Positions 7,757 to 14,906 of a stretch of 24,420 bases of DNA are shown one piece after another (within the stretch, counting starts at the first letter, position 1; every line of letters begins with the position of its first letter). The stretch lies in the NCBI GenBank assembly GCA_020636905.1, contig JACJWX010000002.1, forward strand, positions 1-24,420, given 5' to 3'. This DNA comes from Actinomycetota bacterium (GTDB lineage: Bacteria > Actinomycetota > Thermoleophilia > Miltoncostaeales > Miltoncostaeaceae). Under the pieces are notes generated by a model, which had not been told where the DNA came from, searched no databases, and saw only the letters and a program-made list of their open reading frames with translations. Made by a program: the position numbers and the translations under genes.

Positions 7757-7810
7757 CGGCCGATCGTGCCGACCGCGTGCGGCCCCCGCAACCCTGGCGG
7801 TCGTCCCCGG

Positions 7811-7819
7811 TGTTAGCGT
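7811..7819 (+). promoter_or_regulatory. extended -10 promoter for fabI
   Basis: TGTTAGCGT matches the extended -10 form TGnTAnnnT and lies 35 bases before the fabI ATG, giving a leader of about 28 bases that contains the ribosome-binding site. No good -35 is visible, which is acceptable for an extended -10. A near-identical element occurs at 11111-11119. Confidence 0.5.
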
Positions 7820-7853
7820 CTGCGGCGCACGGACGGCGTGGACGAGGGGGAAC

Positions 7854-8654
7854 ATGAGCACAGCAGCGGATGGGCAGACCGGCCTGGTCGCGGGGAAACG
7901 CGCACTCGTGGTCGGCGTGGCGAACAAGCGCAGCATCGCGTGGTCGATCGCACAGGCCCTCGACGGCGCCGGGGCGAGCGTCGCCCTGACCTTCCAGAAC
8001 GAGCGGACCGAGCGCGACGTGCGCAAGCTCGCCGAGACCCTCACGAACGCGACCCCGGTCTTCGAGCTCGACGTCCAGGACGACGACATGGTCCGGCGGT
8101 CCATCGATGCGGCCGCCGCGGCCATGGGCGGCATCGACGTGCTGGTGCACGCGGTGGCCTTCGCGCGGCCCGAGGACCTCACCGGCCGGTTCACCGCGAT
8201 CACCCGCGAAGGCTTCCACCTGGCCATGGACGTGTCGGCGTACTCGCTGCTGGCGCTGGCGAAGGCGGTCGAGCCGCACATGCGCGATGGGGGAGGCGGC
8301 TCCATCATGTCCCTCTCCTACATCGCCGCGGAGCGAGCCGTGCCCGGCTACAACGTGATGGGCATCGCGAAGTCCGCGCTGGAGTCGATCACCCGCTATC
8401 TCGCCCACGATCTCGGCGACGCGGGCATCCGGGTCAACGCCATCTCGGCGGGCCCCATCCGTACCCTCGCCGCGCGGGGCATCCCCGGCTTCTCGGAGAT
8501 GGCCGACACGATCGCCGCGCGCACCCCGCTCCGTCGCGAGATCACCGTCGACGAGGTCGGGGCCACCGGGCTCTACCTCGCGTCGGATCTGTCCGCCGCG
8601 GTCACCGGCGAGACGCTGCACGTGGATGCGGGCTACCACGCCATGGGGATGTAG
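7854..8654 (+). CDS. fabI: enoyl-[acyl-carrier-protein] reductase FabI
   Basis: NAD(P)H-dependent reduction of trans-2-enoyl-ACP, the last step of each fatty-acid elongation cycle. The protein has 266 residues, close to E. coli FabI (262). Divergent-SDR features are visible: the nucleotide loop VVGVANKRSIAW (19-30), VHAVAFA (98-104), and the catalytic tyrosines and lysine in SYIAAERAVPGYNVMGIAK (155-173; Tyr156, Tyr166, Lys173). AISAGPIRTLAARGI (197-210) and the C-terminal YLASDLS...TGETLHVD are also typical. The ATG at 7854 follows GAGGGGG and an extended -10 box; a longer reading frame upstream would run through the promoter and into copCD. It is a single gene without other fab genes beside it. 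It belongs to the FabI type rather than the mycobacterial InhA type by its active-site spacing. Confidence 0.96.
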   Translation: MSTAADGQTGLVAGKRALVVGVANKRSIAWSIAQALDGAGASVALTFQNERTERDVRKLAETLTNATPVFELDVQDDDMVRRSIDAAAAAMGGIDVLVHAVAFARPEDLTGRFTAITREGFHLAMDVSAYSLLALAKAVEPHMRDGGGGSIMSLSYIAAERAVPGYNVMGIAKSALESITRYLAHDLGDAGIRVNAISAGPIRTLAARGIPGFSEMADTIAARTPLRREITVDEVGATGLYLASDLSAAVTGETLHVDAGYHAMGM

Positions 8655-8778
8655 CGCCGGTCGCACTGTGCGCGTCGCGGCCGTCCCGCCGCGCGCCCAC
8701 TAGCGAAACCGCACGCACGGGGGGTCGCCGTCGACGGGCCCCGCCGGGCGGTCAGTTCTGCACCGCCGGAATTCGAAG

Positions 8779-8784
8779 TACCGT
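8779..8784 (+). promoter_or_regulatory. -10 element, probable leaderless start of the peptidase gene
   Basis: TACCGT ends 7 bases before the ATG at 8792, and the intervening bases contain no ribosome-binding site. Transcription would begin at or next to the A of the start codon. A weak -35-like TTCTGC lies at 8756-8761 (17-base spacer). Confidence 0.4.
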
Positions 8785-8791
8785 CGGTCAC

Positions 8792-10324
8792 ATGTTCGCC
8801 CGCCCGGCAGTCATTCTCCTGCTCCTCTGCATGTTCGCGTCGGGTGCGGCCGCGATGACCGGCGTCGATTCCGGGCCCCGAGACGTCCCTCCGGGAGACG
8901 CGCAGCGCCTGGGCCTGCTCTGCCGGGCCGACTCGGCAACGGCGCGGCTCTGGTGGAGCGAGCTGCCCGGTGGCATCGGCACGATCATCGAGGGCGGCGA
9001 CGGCCGATGCGCGACCGTTCCGCCGCTCGTTCAGCAGCTCGCCGCCAGCGCCGAACGGGCCCGCCTGCGGGCTCGGACACTCGGCTTTCCGGCGATGCGG
9101 GGTGACGCCCCGCCGCCCGTCCTGCGCAACCCCACCCTGGTCCGGGCGCTGCTCCGCCAGTCGCCGCCGCTGAGGACCCGCACGCTGCTGGGCCTGACGA
9201 GCCGGACGCGCGGAGCGTTCCTCGCCGGGATGACGGCGGCGGCGCGGCGTCGGGTACTTCGTGGCACCACCCTCCGGGTGCGCCGCCGGTTGCTTCGCGA
9301 CATGACCGCCGCGCGGCGCGGCCGTCCGTCCGATTTCGTCGGCGGCGATCGGCGGGTGGACATCGTCGTCGATCCGTCCGGCGCGACCGGGCGCGTGAAC
9401 GACTCCCGGCCCGCGGCGGCGCTGTGCAGTCTCGGGCGGACGGGTGGCCGCAAGCCGAGGCGGGCGTTCGCGCATTCGTACGTGGTCGTGCTCGTCCGGG
9501 GCGGCACCGCACCCACCGCTGCGCTGGCGCACGAGCTGTTCCACGTCGTCCAGTGCAACATGGCGGTCAACGCCTCCGGCCCGGCGCTCCTACTCGAGGG
9601 GACCGCCGAATGGTTCGCTGCCGCGGCCGATCCGGCGGGATTCGTCACCGCGCCGGTGACGGACGTGTCCGGCGGGACGGCGCTGAGCGGAGGGTCGAGC
9701 CGCGTCGCCGCATTCTGCAGCGCCTTCGATCCGGCTGACACCTCGGGCCTCGACGCGTACAACTCCTGGGGTGTGTGGGCGGCGCTCGCCGCGGGGGCGG
9801 AACCGGCCTCCGGTGTTCGCACCGTGCTGCAGTGGTTCAGCGGCAGGACCAACCGGCGTTCGCCCGACGACCTCATCGGCCTCATCGGCGCGGACCGCTG
9901 GACCGGCGCGCTGAGCACCGCGACGACCGGCCTCTGCGGCGAACTCCGAGCGCCCTACACCGGGCTGGAGTTCCCCGGCGAGGTCCGGTCCTTCTTCGGA
10001 GCGGGCCGCCCCTCGGTCTCGATGGGGGCGGGCACGACGACCATCGTCCCGGCCTGGGGCACCGCATCCGTGATCGCCAGATGGGGCACCGCGAGCGGTG
10101 CTCGAGTGACCATCAGCGCACCCGGGATCAGTCCCGCCACGCTGGCGGTCGCCACCGTGGCCATGACCCCGTCAGGTCCACTCGCCGTCGTGGAGCGGGG
10201 TGTCGGCGTCGAAGTGGACGTCCCGACCGACACGACGGAGCAGGCCATGCTGGTGGTGATCGCGAGCCCCTCGTCCGCGCCGGTCGCCGTCGACGTGCGG
10301 GTCGCGCCCGCGGCCGTGGGCTGA
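8792..10324 (+). CDS. secreted HExxH metallopeptidase-like protein with Arg-rich repeats
   Basis: A 510-residue exported protein. Residues 1-21 form a signal peptide ending ASGAAA. The zinc-peptidase motif is AHELFHVVQ (His247, Glu248, His251) followed 18 residues later by LLEGTAEW (Glu269 or Glu273 as third ligand), the arrangement of peptidase-MA-like gluzincins. Between them and the signal peptide, residues about 114-174 hold five degenerate 11-13-residue units of the form xRxRxLLxxMT, very rich in arginine. After the catalytic domain, residues about 330-510 look beta-rich and Gly/Thr/Val-rich, possibly a surface-binding domain. Paired cysteines (44/73, 212/255 and others) suit an extracytoplasmic protein. 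The start has no ribosome-binding site but a -10 box at the leaderless distance. The substrate is unknown. Confidence 0.82.
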   Translation: MFARPAVILLLLCMFASGAAAMTGVDSGPRDVPPGDAQRLGLLCRADSATARLWWSELPGGIGTIIEGGDGRCATVPPLVQQLAASAERARLRARTLGFPAMRGDAPPPVLRNPTLVRALLRQSPPLRTRTLLGLTSRTRGAFLAGMTAAARRRVLRGTTLRVRRRLLRDMTAARRGRPSDFVGGDRRVDIVVDPSGATGRVNDSRPAAALCSLGRTGGRKPRRAFAHSYVVVLVRGGTAPTAALAHELFHVVQCNMAVNASGPALLLEGTAEWFAAAADPAGFVTAPVTDVSGGTALSGGSSRVAAFCSAFDPADTSGLDAYNSWGVWAALAAGAEPASGVRTVLQWFSGRTNRRSPDDLIGLIGADRWTGALSTATTGLCGELRAPYTGLEFPGEVRSFFGAGRPSVSMGAGTTTIVPAWGTASVIARWGTASGARVTISAPGISPATLAVATVAMTPSGPLAVVERGVGVEVDVPTDTTEQAMLVVIASPSSAPVAVDVRVAPAAVG

Positions 10325-10373
10325 TCCGCCCCCCGGCGAGACCGCCGTATCGAACGCGCTGATGCCCGAGCCG

Positions 10374-10379
10374 TATCCT
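10374..10379 (+). promoter_or_regulatory. possible -10 element for the metallophosphoesterase gene
   Basis: TATCCT ends 10 bases before the TTG start at 10390. It would give a leader of only a few bases. No strong -35 can be seen. Confidence 0.35.
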
Positions 10380-10389
10380 CCGTGGCCCA

Positions 10390-11091
10390 TTGCGCGAGGC
10401 GACGGACATCGGTGGGCGGACCGCCCGGGTCGGGGTGGTGTGCGACACCCACGTCGGTGACGTGCTGCCGTCACTGCCCGACGAGGTGTGCGCGGCGCTG
10501 GCTGGAGTGGATCTGATCATCCACGCGGGCGACGTCACCTCTCGGGGGGTCATCGATCGGCTCGAGGCGATCGCCCCGGTGGTGGCCGTACGCGGGAACC
10601 ATGATCGCCTCCTCGACGATCTCCCTGAGGATGTCGTGGTCACCGTCGCCGGCGTTCGCATCGGGGTCACCCACGGCCGCCGGAACCGCGCCGCCGAGGT
10701 GTGCTCGGTGTTCGCGGGGCTCGTCATCGGTCGTCCCGTCACGCTGGGCCTCGCCCGGGCGCTGCGCCGACGGGTCGGGCGGGTGGACTGCCTGGTGTTC
10801 GGCCACTACCACCTGCCCTTCCACCAGCGCGTTGGCGGGACCGACGTGGTGTCGCCCGGCGCCCTCTACGTCATCGACGCCGACCCGACGGCGGTGTTCT
10901 CCGGGCTTCGCGCGCTGGCGTTTCGGCGGTTCCGCAGCGGGCTTCCCGCCGAGGCGAGGGTTCCCGCCATCGGAATCCTCCACATCGAGGACCGTCGCAT
11001 CCGTCTCCAGCGCATCCCGCTCTCGGGCCCGCTGCGTCCCGGGAGCGCGTCCGCAACGCCCTACCGGATGCCCTCCACGCCTGGGAAATGA
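10390..11091 (+). CDS. YfcE/MJ0936-family metallophosphoesterase
   Basis: A 233-residue calcineurin-like phosphodiesterase of the small YfcE/MJ0936 group. All dimetal ligands are visible: Asp19 and His21 in CDTHVGD, Asp48 in HAGDV, Asn70-His71 in RGNHD, His95 in GVTHG, and His139/His141 in FGHYHLP. The SPGA stretch (155-158) corresponds to the NPGS segment of the family. The body fills residues 13-165; the remaining tail of about 68 basic residues is longer than in typical 160-185-residue members and may contact another partner. The start is TTG at 10390; a GTG at 10438 would still keep the first metal motif. It follows the peptidase by 65 bases. Substrates of this group are poorly defined, so I name only the fold and chemistry. 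Confidence 0.9.
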   Translation: MREATDIGGRTARVGVVCDTHVGDVLPSLPDEVCAALAGVDLIIHAGDVTSRGVIDRLEAIAPVVAVRGNHDRLLDDLPEDVVVTVAGVRIGVTHGRRNRAAEVCSVFAGLVIGRPVTLGLARALRRRVGRVDCLVFGHYHLPFHQRVGGTDVVSPGALYVIDADPTAVFSGLRALAFRRFRSGLPAEARVPAIGILHIEDRRIRLQRIPLSGPLRPGSASATPYRMPSTPGK

Positions 11092-11110
11092 ACGAAAATC
11101 CGGGTCGGGG

Positions 11111-11119
11111 TGCTAGCGT
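11111..11119 (+). promoter_or_regulatory. extended -10 promoter, far upstream of the MFS gene
   Basis: TGCTAGCGT differs by one base from the fabI element TGTTAGCGT and fits TGnTAnnnT. Transcription from here would carry a leader of almost 290 bases before the efflux gene at 11413, or serve a small transcript I cannot define. Confidence 0.4.
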
Positions 11120-11287
11120 CGCCGGGCGACGACGCCCCCGTGCCACGTCTTCGGTCGTCACTTCTCCCGGCGCTTGGCGGGGAAGTGTTCGCCACCCGCG
11201 AACGCCGGAGGCGTGGTCCGACCCCCTTCGCGTCCCCCGTGTTCTTCGAGATGTGCACGCGCCAACGGGACGAGGGGCGGGTTGGCG

Positions 11288-11323
11288 TCGTACGGTGTAC
11301 CATGCACCGCTCGTACGGTGTAC
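11288..11323 (+). promoter_or_regulatory. tandem operator-like sites upstream of the efflux pump
   Basis: The 13-base sequence TCGTACGGTGTAC occurs twice, at 11288-11300 and 11311-11323, starts 23 bases apart. Each copy is a partial palindrome; the second extends to CGTAC-GGT-GTACG, with perfect 5-base arms. Spacing near two helical turns places both on the same face of DNA. Such paired palindromes before DHA2 pumps are commonly bound by TetR-type repressors, but no such gene lies in this window. Confidence 0.65.
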
Positions 11324-11412
11324 GGACACCGCGGCCGCGGCGCTACGACGGGGATGAGTGAACCCGATCGACCCGCTCCGGACGCATGCATCCACTCGCA
11401 TGGAGGTCGCGA

Positions 11413-12936
11413 ATGAGCACGACGACGACGGCAGGTCCACCCGACAGCGGGCGTCTCGACCCGGTCGTGGTCAGGACCGCGACGGTGGTCATCGCGGGTG
11501 CGTTCATGTCCATTCTCGACACCACGATCGTGAACGTCGCGCTGGATCGGCTCGCCGTCGAGTTCGCGACCGGGGTCGAGCACATCCAGTGGATCGTGAC
11601 CGCGTACATGCTGGCGATGGCGGCGGTGATTCCGCTCTCCGGCTGGGTGGCGGTGCGGTTCGGTGCCAAGCGGGTGTTCATCGCGTCCGCCGCGTTGTTC
11701 GCCGTCGCCTCCGCACTCTGCGGGTTTGCGTGGTCATTCGAGTCCCTGGTGGCGTTCCGTGCCATCCAGGGCGCATCCGGCGGGTTGCTCATGCCCGTGG
11801 GGCAGCTCATGCTCGCCCAGGTGGCCGGTCCGCATCGGATGGGCCGCGTCATGAGCTTCGTCGCGGTGCCCATGCTCGTGGCGCCGGTGGTCGGCCCGGT
11901 GCTGGGCGGATTGCTGGTGGACTCGTGGGGCTGGGAGTGGATCTTCTTCGTGAACGCGCCGGTCGGTGTGGCGGCGGTGGTGCTCGCCATGCGCCTGCTG
12001 CCGACCGATCGGCCGGGTGCATCAGGCTGGCCGCTCGACATCGTCGGGGTCGCGCTCATGGCGATCGGCGTGCCGGCGGTGACCTACGGACTCGCCGAGG
12101 TCGGTATCGGCGGCACGCTGGCAGACACCAAGGCCTGGCTCCCGATCGTCGCCGGGCTCGCGCTCACCATCGCCTACGTGCTGTACGCGCGCCGTCGGCC
12201 CAAGCCGCTCATCAACGTACGTCTGTTCACGAACCCTGGATTCGCCGCCGCGTCATTCACGTCGTTCGCCCTCGGCGCGGCGCTGTTCGGCGGAATGATC
12301 CTGATGCCGCTCTACGAACAGGGCCCGCGCGGGCTCAGCGCGCTCGAGACGGGGCTCATCCTGGCCCCGCAGGGCCTGGGCGCCGCGATCGGCGCACCGA
12401 TCGCCGGTCGGCTCACCGATCGTTTCGGCGGCGGCATCATCGCGATGTTCGGCCTCGCGATCCTCTGTGTGGCGACCGTGCCCTTCACGTTCCTGAGCGC
12501 CACCACTCCCCAATGGCTGATCATGGTGGCGCTGTTCTTCCGCGGCATGGGGATCGGCGGGTCGATGATGCCGGCGTTCGCCGCGGCCTACGCAGCGCTC
12601 AAAGGGCCCGAGATCCCCGACGCGACGTCCGGGCTCAACGTCCTCCAGCGCGTCGGCGGATCGATCGGCACCGCCATCCTCGCCGTGGTGCTGGCCTCCC
12701 AGCTGGGGAACCTGACCGGGGGCGGAGGCGCCCCGGCCGCAACCAGCGCCGACATCCCGCTTCCCATTCGGGAACAGATGGCGACCGCCTACGCGAACAC
12801 CCACTGGTGGGTGCTGGGGCTTTCCATCATCGCGTTCATTCCGGCGATCGTGTTGCTGCGCGCCGAGCGGGACGCCCGCCGGCGGCGCGCGGACGGTCCT
12901 CCCGTGGACGTCATCATGCCGCCGGCCGAGGTCTAG
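11413..12936 (+). CDS. DHA2-family MFS drug efflux transporter (EmrB/QacA type)
   Basis: A 507-residue inner-membrane proton-coupled exporter with about 14 membrane helices, the DHA2 layout. Family motifs are present: SILDTTIVNVAL in helix 1 (motif D1, residues 33-44), GWVAVRFGAKRVF in the loop between helices 2 and 3 (motif A), and GPVLGGLLVDSWGWEWIFFVN in helix 5 (antiporter motif C). The ATG at 11413 is preferred over an upstream in-frame ATG at 11386 because GGAGGT lies 5 bases before it. The C-terminus is cytoplasmic and Arg-rich. No membrane-fusion partner is next to it, so it probably works alone. The tandem operator-like sites upstream suggest repression relieved by a ligand. The exported compound is unknown. 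Confidence 0.95.
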   Translation: MSTTTTAGPPDSGRLDPVVVRTATVVIAGAFMSILDTTIVNVALDRLAVEFATGVEHIQWIVTAYMLAMAAVIPLSGWVAVRFGAKRVFIASAALFAVASALCGFAWSFESLVAFRAIQGASGGLLMPVGQLMLAQVAGPHRMGRVMSFVAVPMLVAPVVGPVLGGLLVDSWGWEWIFFVNAPVGVAAVVLAMRLLPTDRPGASGWPLDIVGVALMAIGVPAVTYGLAEVGIGGTLADTKAWLPIVAGLALTIAYVLYARRRPKPLINVRLFTNPGFAAASFTSFALGAALFGGMILMPLYEQGPRGLSALETGLILAPQGLGAAIGAPIAGRLTDRFGGGIIAMFGLAILCVATVPFTFLSATTPQWLIMVALFFRGMGIGGSMMPAFAAAYAALKGPEIPDATSGLNVLQRVGGSIGTAILAVVLASQLGNLTGGGGAPAATSADIPLPIREQMATAYANTHWWVLGLSIIAFIPAIVLLRAERDARRRRADGPPVDVIMPPAEV

Positions 12937-13004
12937 CGAGCCCGCGGGCGTCGAGCGCGCGTGGCGCCGTCCTGCACACGTGCGTTCGGAGTGCCGTCCG
13001 CAAC

Positions 13005-13031
13005 TCAAGATGAGCGGCCCGGCACCGATAG
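13005..13031 (+). promoter_or_regulatory. sigma-28 (FliA)-like promoter of the chemoreceptor gene
   Basis: TCAA, exactly 15 bases, then ACCGATAG. The known flagellar sigma-28 consensus is TAAA-N15-GCCGATAA, so this matches 3 of 4 and 6 of 8 positions at the exact spacing. It ends 7 bases before the ATG, so the mRNA would be leaderless or nearly so. The match to a motility gene strengthens the call. Confidence 0.6.
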
Positions 13032-13038
13032 GCGGGGC

Positions 13039-14097
13039 ATGACACACGAGGCCGGCACTGCTCACGGCGAGTTGAACGGCGCGGAAGCTCTTCCCGCGAT
13101 CATCGAGTTCGAACACGACCGGCTCGTCGCCGGACTCGAGAACGTCCAGAAGGACCTCGCCGATTCGCTGGCGTTCAGCGATGAAGTCATCGCGGACTTC
13201 GGGACCATCGATGCGGACTTCACCCGGATCGCGATGGGATCGCAGCGCGTCACCGCGGATGTTCGCGAACTCACCGAGGCGATCCTCCAGTCGAAGTCCA
13301 TGACGGACGGGATGGGCGAGTTCGTGGGCCAGATCACCAAGTTGCTCGACGTGATCGCCTCGATCTCGCGACGGACCGATCTCCTGGCGCTGAACGCCTC
13401 CATCGAGGCCGCCCGCGCGGGCGACGCCGGCCGTGGGTTCGCGGTTGTCGCGGAGGAGGTCAAGGCCCTCTCGGCTCAGACCAAGGCCGCGGCCGAGGAC
13501 ATCACGACCGCGGTGATCGGTATCCGTGATCAGTCGCAGGCGGTCGCCACGAGTATGCAGGCATCGGCCGACCACTGCGCCGAACTCCAGGAGATCGCCG
13601 ACGACTTCAACCGCTGCGTCTCGAGCACGCGCAGCGCTGACGAACGCGCGTCCCTGCACATCACGAGCACCCGCCACCGGTTGTTCACCGCCCTGGCGAA
13701 GCTGGATCACACCCTGTGGAAGGTCAACACCTACCGTTCGGTCTTCCAGGGGCGAGTGGCGTTCACATTCGTGTCGCACCACGATTGTCGGCTGGGCAAG
13801 TGGTACGAACAGGGCAAGGGCGCGGAGTCCTTCAGCGACCTCCCCAGCTACCGCGCTCTGGAACGGCCCCACTCGGTCGTGCATGACGGGACGCGGCGCG
13901 TCTTCGACCTTCTGGACGACACGAGCGAGGACCGCTGGCAGCAGATCGACGCGGCACTGCGCGTCATGGAGTCGGGCAGCGACGGGGTGTTCGAGGGGCT
14001 CGCCCGACTGCTCGAGGAGTATCACCAGCGGGTTGCCGAGTATCAGGCCGACGCCACCCCGGCGGACGTCTGCGCCGGGTCCGCCACCGCAGGCTGA
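13039..14097 (+). CDS. soluble methyl-accepting chemotaxis protein with C-terminal CZB domain
   Basis: A 352-residue cytoplasmic chemoreceptor; no membrane segment or signal peptide. Residues about 15-215 form the coiled-coil signalling domain, with the conserved hairpin tip RRTDLLALNASIEAARAG followed by GRGFAVVAEEVKALS. Residues about 220-335 form a CZB domain whose zinc ligands are visible: LDHTLWK (His), SHHDCRLGKWY (Cys) and PHSVVHDG (His). This architecture matches the TlpD type, which signals responses to oxidants or zinc to CheA/CheW. The ATG at 13039 is chosen over an earlier GTG at 12961 because the sigma-28-like promoter lies between them. GGCGGGG before the ATG may also serve as a weak ribosome-binding site. 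No che or flagellar genes are in the window, so it is an orphan receptor. Confidence 0.93.
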   Translation: MTHEAGTAHGELNGAEALPAIIEFEHDRLVAGLENVQKDLADSLAFSDEVIADFGTIDADFTRIAMGSQRVTADVRELTEAILQSKSMTDGMGEFVGQITKLLDVIASISRRTDLLALNASIEAARAGDAGRGFAVVAEEVKALSAQTKAAAEDITTAVIGIRDQSQAVATSMQASADHCAELQEIADDFNRCVSSTRSADERASLHITSTRHRLFTALAKLDHTLWKVNTYRSVFQGRVAFTFVSHHDCRLGKWYEQGKGAESFSDLPSYRALERPHSVVHDGTRRVFDLLDDTSEDRWQQIDAALRVMESGSDGVFEGLARLLEEYHQRVAEYQADATPADVCAGSATAG

Positions 14098-14098
14098 A

Positions 14099-14113
14099 CC
14101 GGGCGTGGCCCGG
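14099..14113. terminator. weak hairpin between convergent chemoreceptor and ABC genes
   Basis: A 6-bp stem with 3-base loop starts 2 bases after the chemoreceptor stop. Further GC-rich partial repeats follow to 14154. Any terminator function is tentative; the two flanking genes converge here with a 59-base gap. Confidence 0.3.
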
Positions 14114-14156
14114 GACCCCGCATTCGCCGGCTCCCGCCCGAGCGGGTGACGGGCGC

Positions 14157-14906
14157 CTAGCGCAGCCGGGCCAGGAAGCGCTGGGTGCGTTCGTGGGTCG
14201 GGGCCTGGAGGACGGTGGCCGGGTTGCCCTGCTCGACGATGACGCCCTCGTCGATGAACACCAGCCGGTCGCCCACCTCGCGCGCGAAGCCCATTTCGTG
14301 GGTGACGACGACCATGGTCATCCCGGCGTCGGCGAGCGACCGCATCACCGAGAGGACCTCGACGACCAGTTCCGGGTCGAGGGCGCTGGTCGCCTCGTCG
14401 AACAGCATCACCTCGGGATCCATCGCCAGCGCACGCGCGATGGCGACCCGCTGCTGCTGACCGCCCGACAGCGACCTGGGGCGGGCTGCCGCCTTGTCGG
14501 CGAGCCCCACCTGGTCCAGCAGACGCTCGGCGGTGCCGGTCGCGTCGGCCTTCGACATCCCCTTCACGATTCGCGGCGCGGTCGCGATGTTGTCGAGCAC
14601 CGAGAAGTGGGGGAACAGGTTGAAGCTCTGGAAGACCATGCCCACCCTGCTTCGGAGCGCGTTCGTGTCGGCGTGCGGGGCCGTCAACTCGTCCCCGCCG
14701 ATGAACACGCGGCCCGCGGTGGGGACCTCGATGAGGTTCATGCACCGGAGCATGGTCGACTTGCCGGACCCCGACGGTCCGATGATGCACACGACCTCGC
14801 CCCGGTGCACGTCGAGGTCGATGCCGCGGAGCACCTCGTGGTCGCCGTAGTGCTTCTCGAGACCCTCGATCCGGAGTGCCGATTCCGTCGCATCCGGACC
14901 GGTCAC
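14157..14906 (-). CDS. polar amino-acid ABC transporter ATP-binding protein (GlnQ-like)
   Basis: A 249-residue ATPase that powers import through the permease encoded just upstream. Walker A GPSGSGKS (43-50), Q-loop Gln93 in VFQSFNLFPH, signature LSGGQQQR (146-153), Walker B VMLFDE (166-171) and switch His203 in VTHEMGFA are all intact. FQSFNLFPH and THEMGFAREV are typical of the polar amino-acid uptake subfamily. The GTG start at 14906 overlaps the permease stop by four bases (GTGA), so translation is coupled and this start is well supported. A much longer in-frame extension upstream is just the permease gene in another frame. It is the last gene of a three-gene importer. Confidence 0.95.
   Translation of the reverse strand: MTGPDATESALRIEGLEKHYGDHEVLRGIDLDVHRGEVVCIIGPSGSGKSTMLRCMNLIEVPTAGRVFIGGDELTAPHADTNALRSRVGMVFQSFNLFPHFSVLDNIATAPRIVKGMSKADATGTAERLLDQVGLADKAAARPRSLSGGQQQRVAIARALAMDPEVMLFDEATSALDPELVVEVLSVMRSLADAGMTMVVVTHEMGFAREVGDRLVFIDEGVIVEQGNPATVLQAPTHERTQRFLARLR

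Larger units (their letters stand above)
11092..11412 (+). other. 321-base intergenic leader/promoter region of the efflux gene
   Basis: No convincing gene. Short reading frames on both strands here are basic, low-complexity and lack ribosome-binding sites. The region holds an extended -10 box at 11111-11119, two copies of an operator-like sequence at 11288-11323, and a consensus-like GGAGGT ribosome-binding site at 11402-11407. The stretch 11125-11285 has no assigned role; it could be a regulated 5' leader. Confidence 0.6.

Noticed and set aside
7757..8308. N-terminal extension of copCD into fabI
   Set aside because: The signal peptide begins at 7756 and the extension would be antisense to fabI.
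11061..11361. Two short frames (minus 11061-11303, plus 11110-11361) in the 321-base gap
   Set aside because: Arg-rich, no ribosome-binding site, low third-position GC compared with neighbours, and overlap with operator repeats.
12253..14790. 845-residue minus-strand frame
   Set aside because: It crosses the efflux, chemoreceptor and ABC genes in wrong frames and has no recognisable domain.
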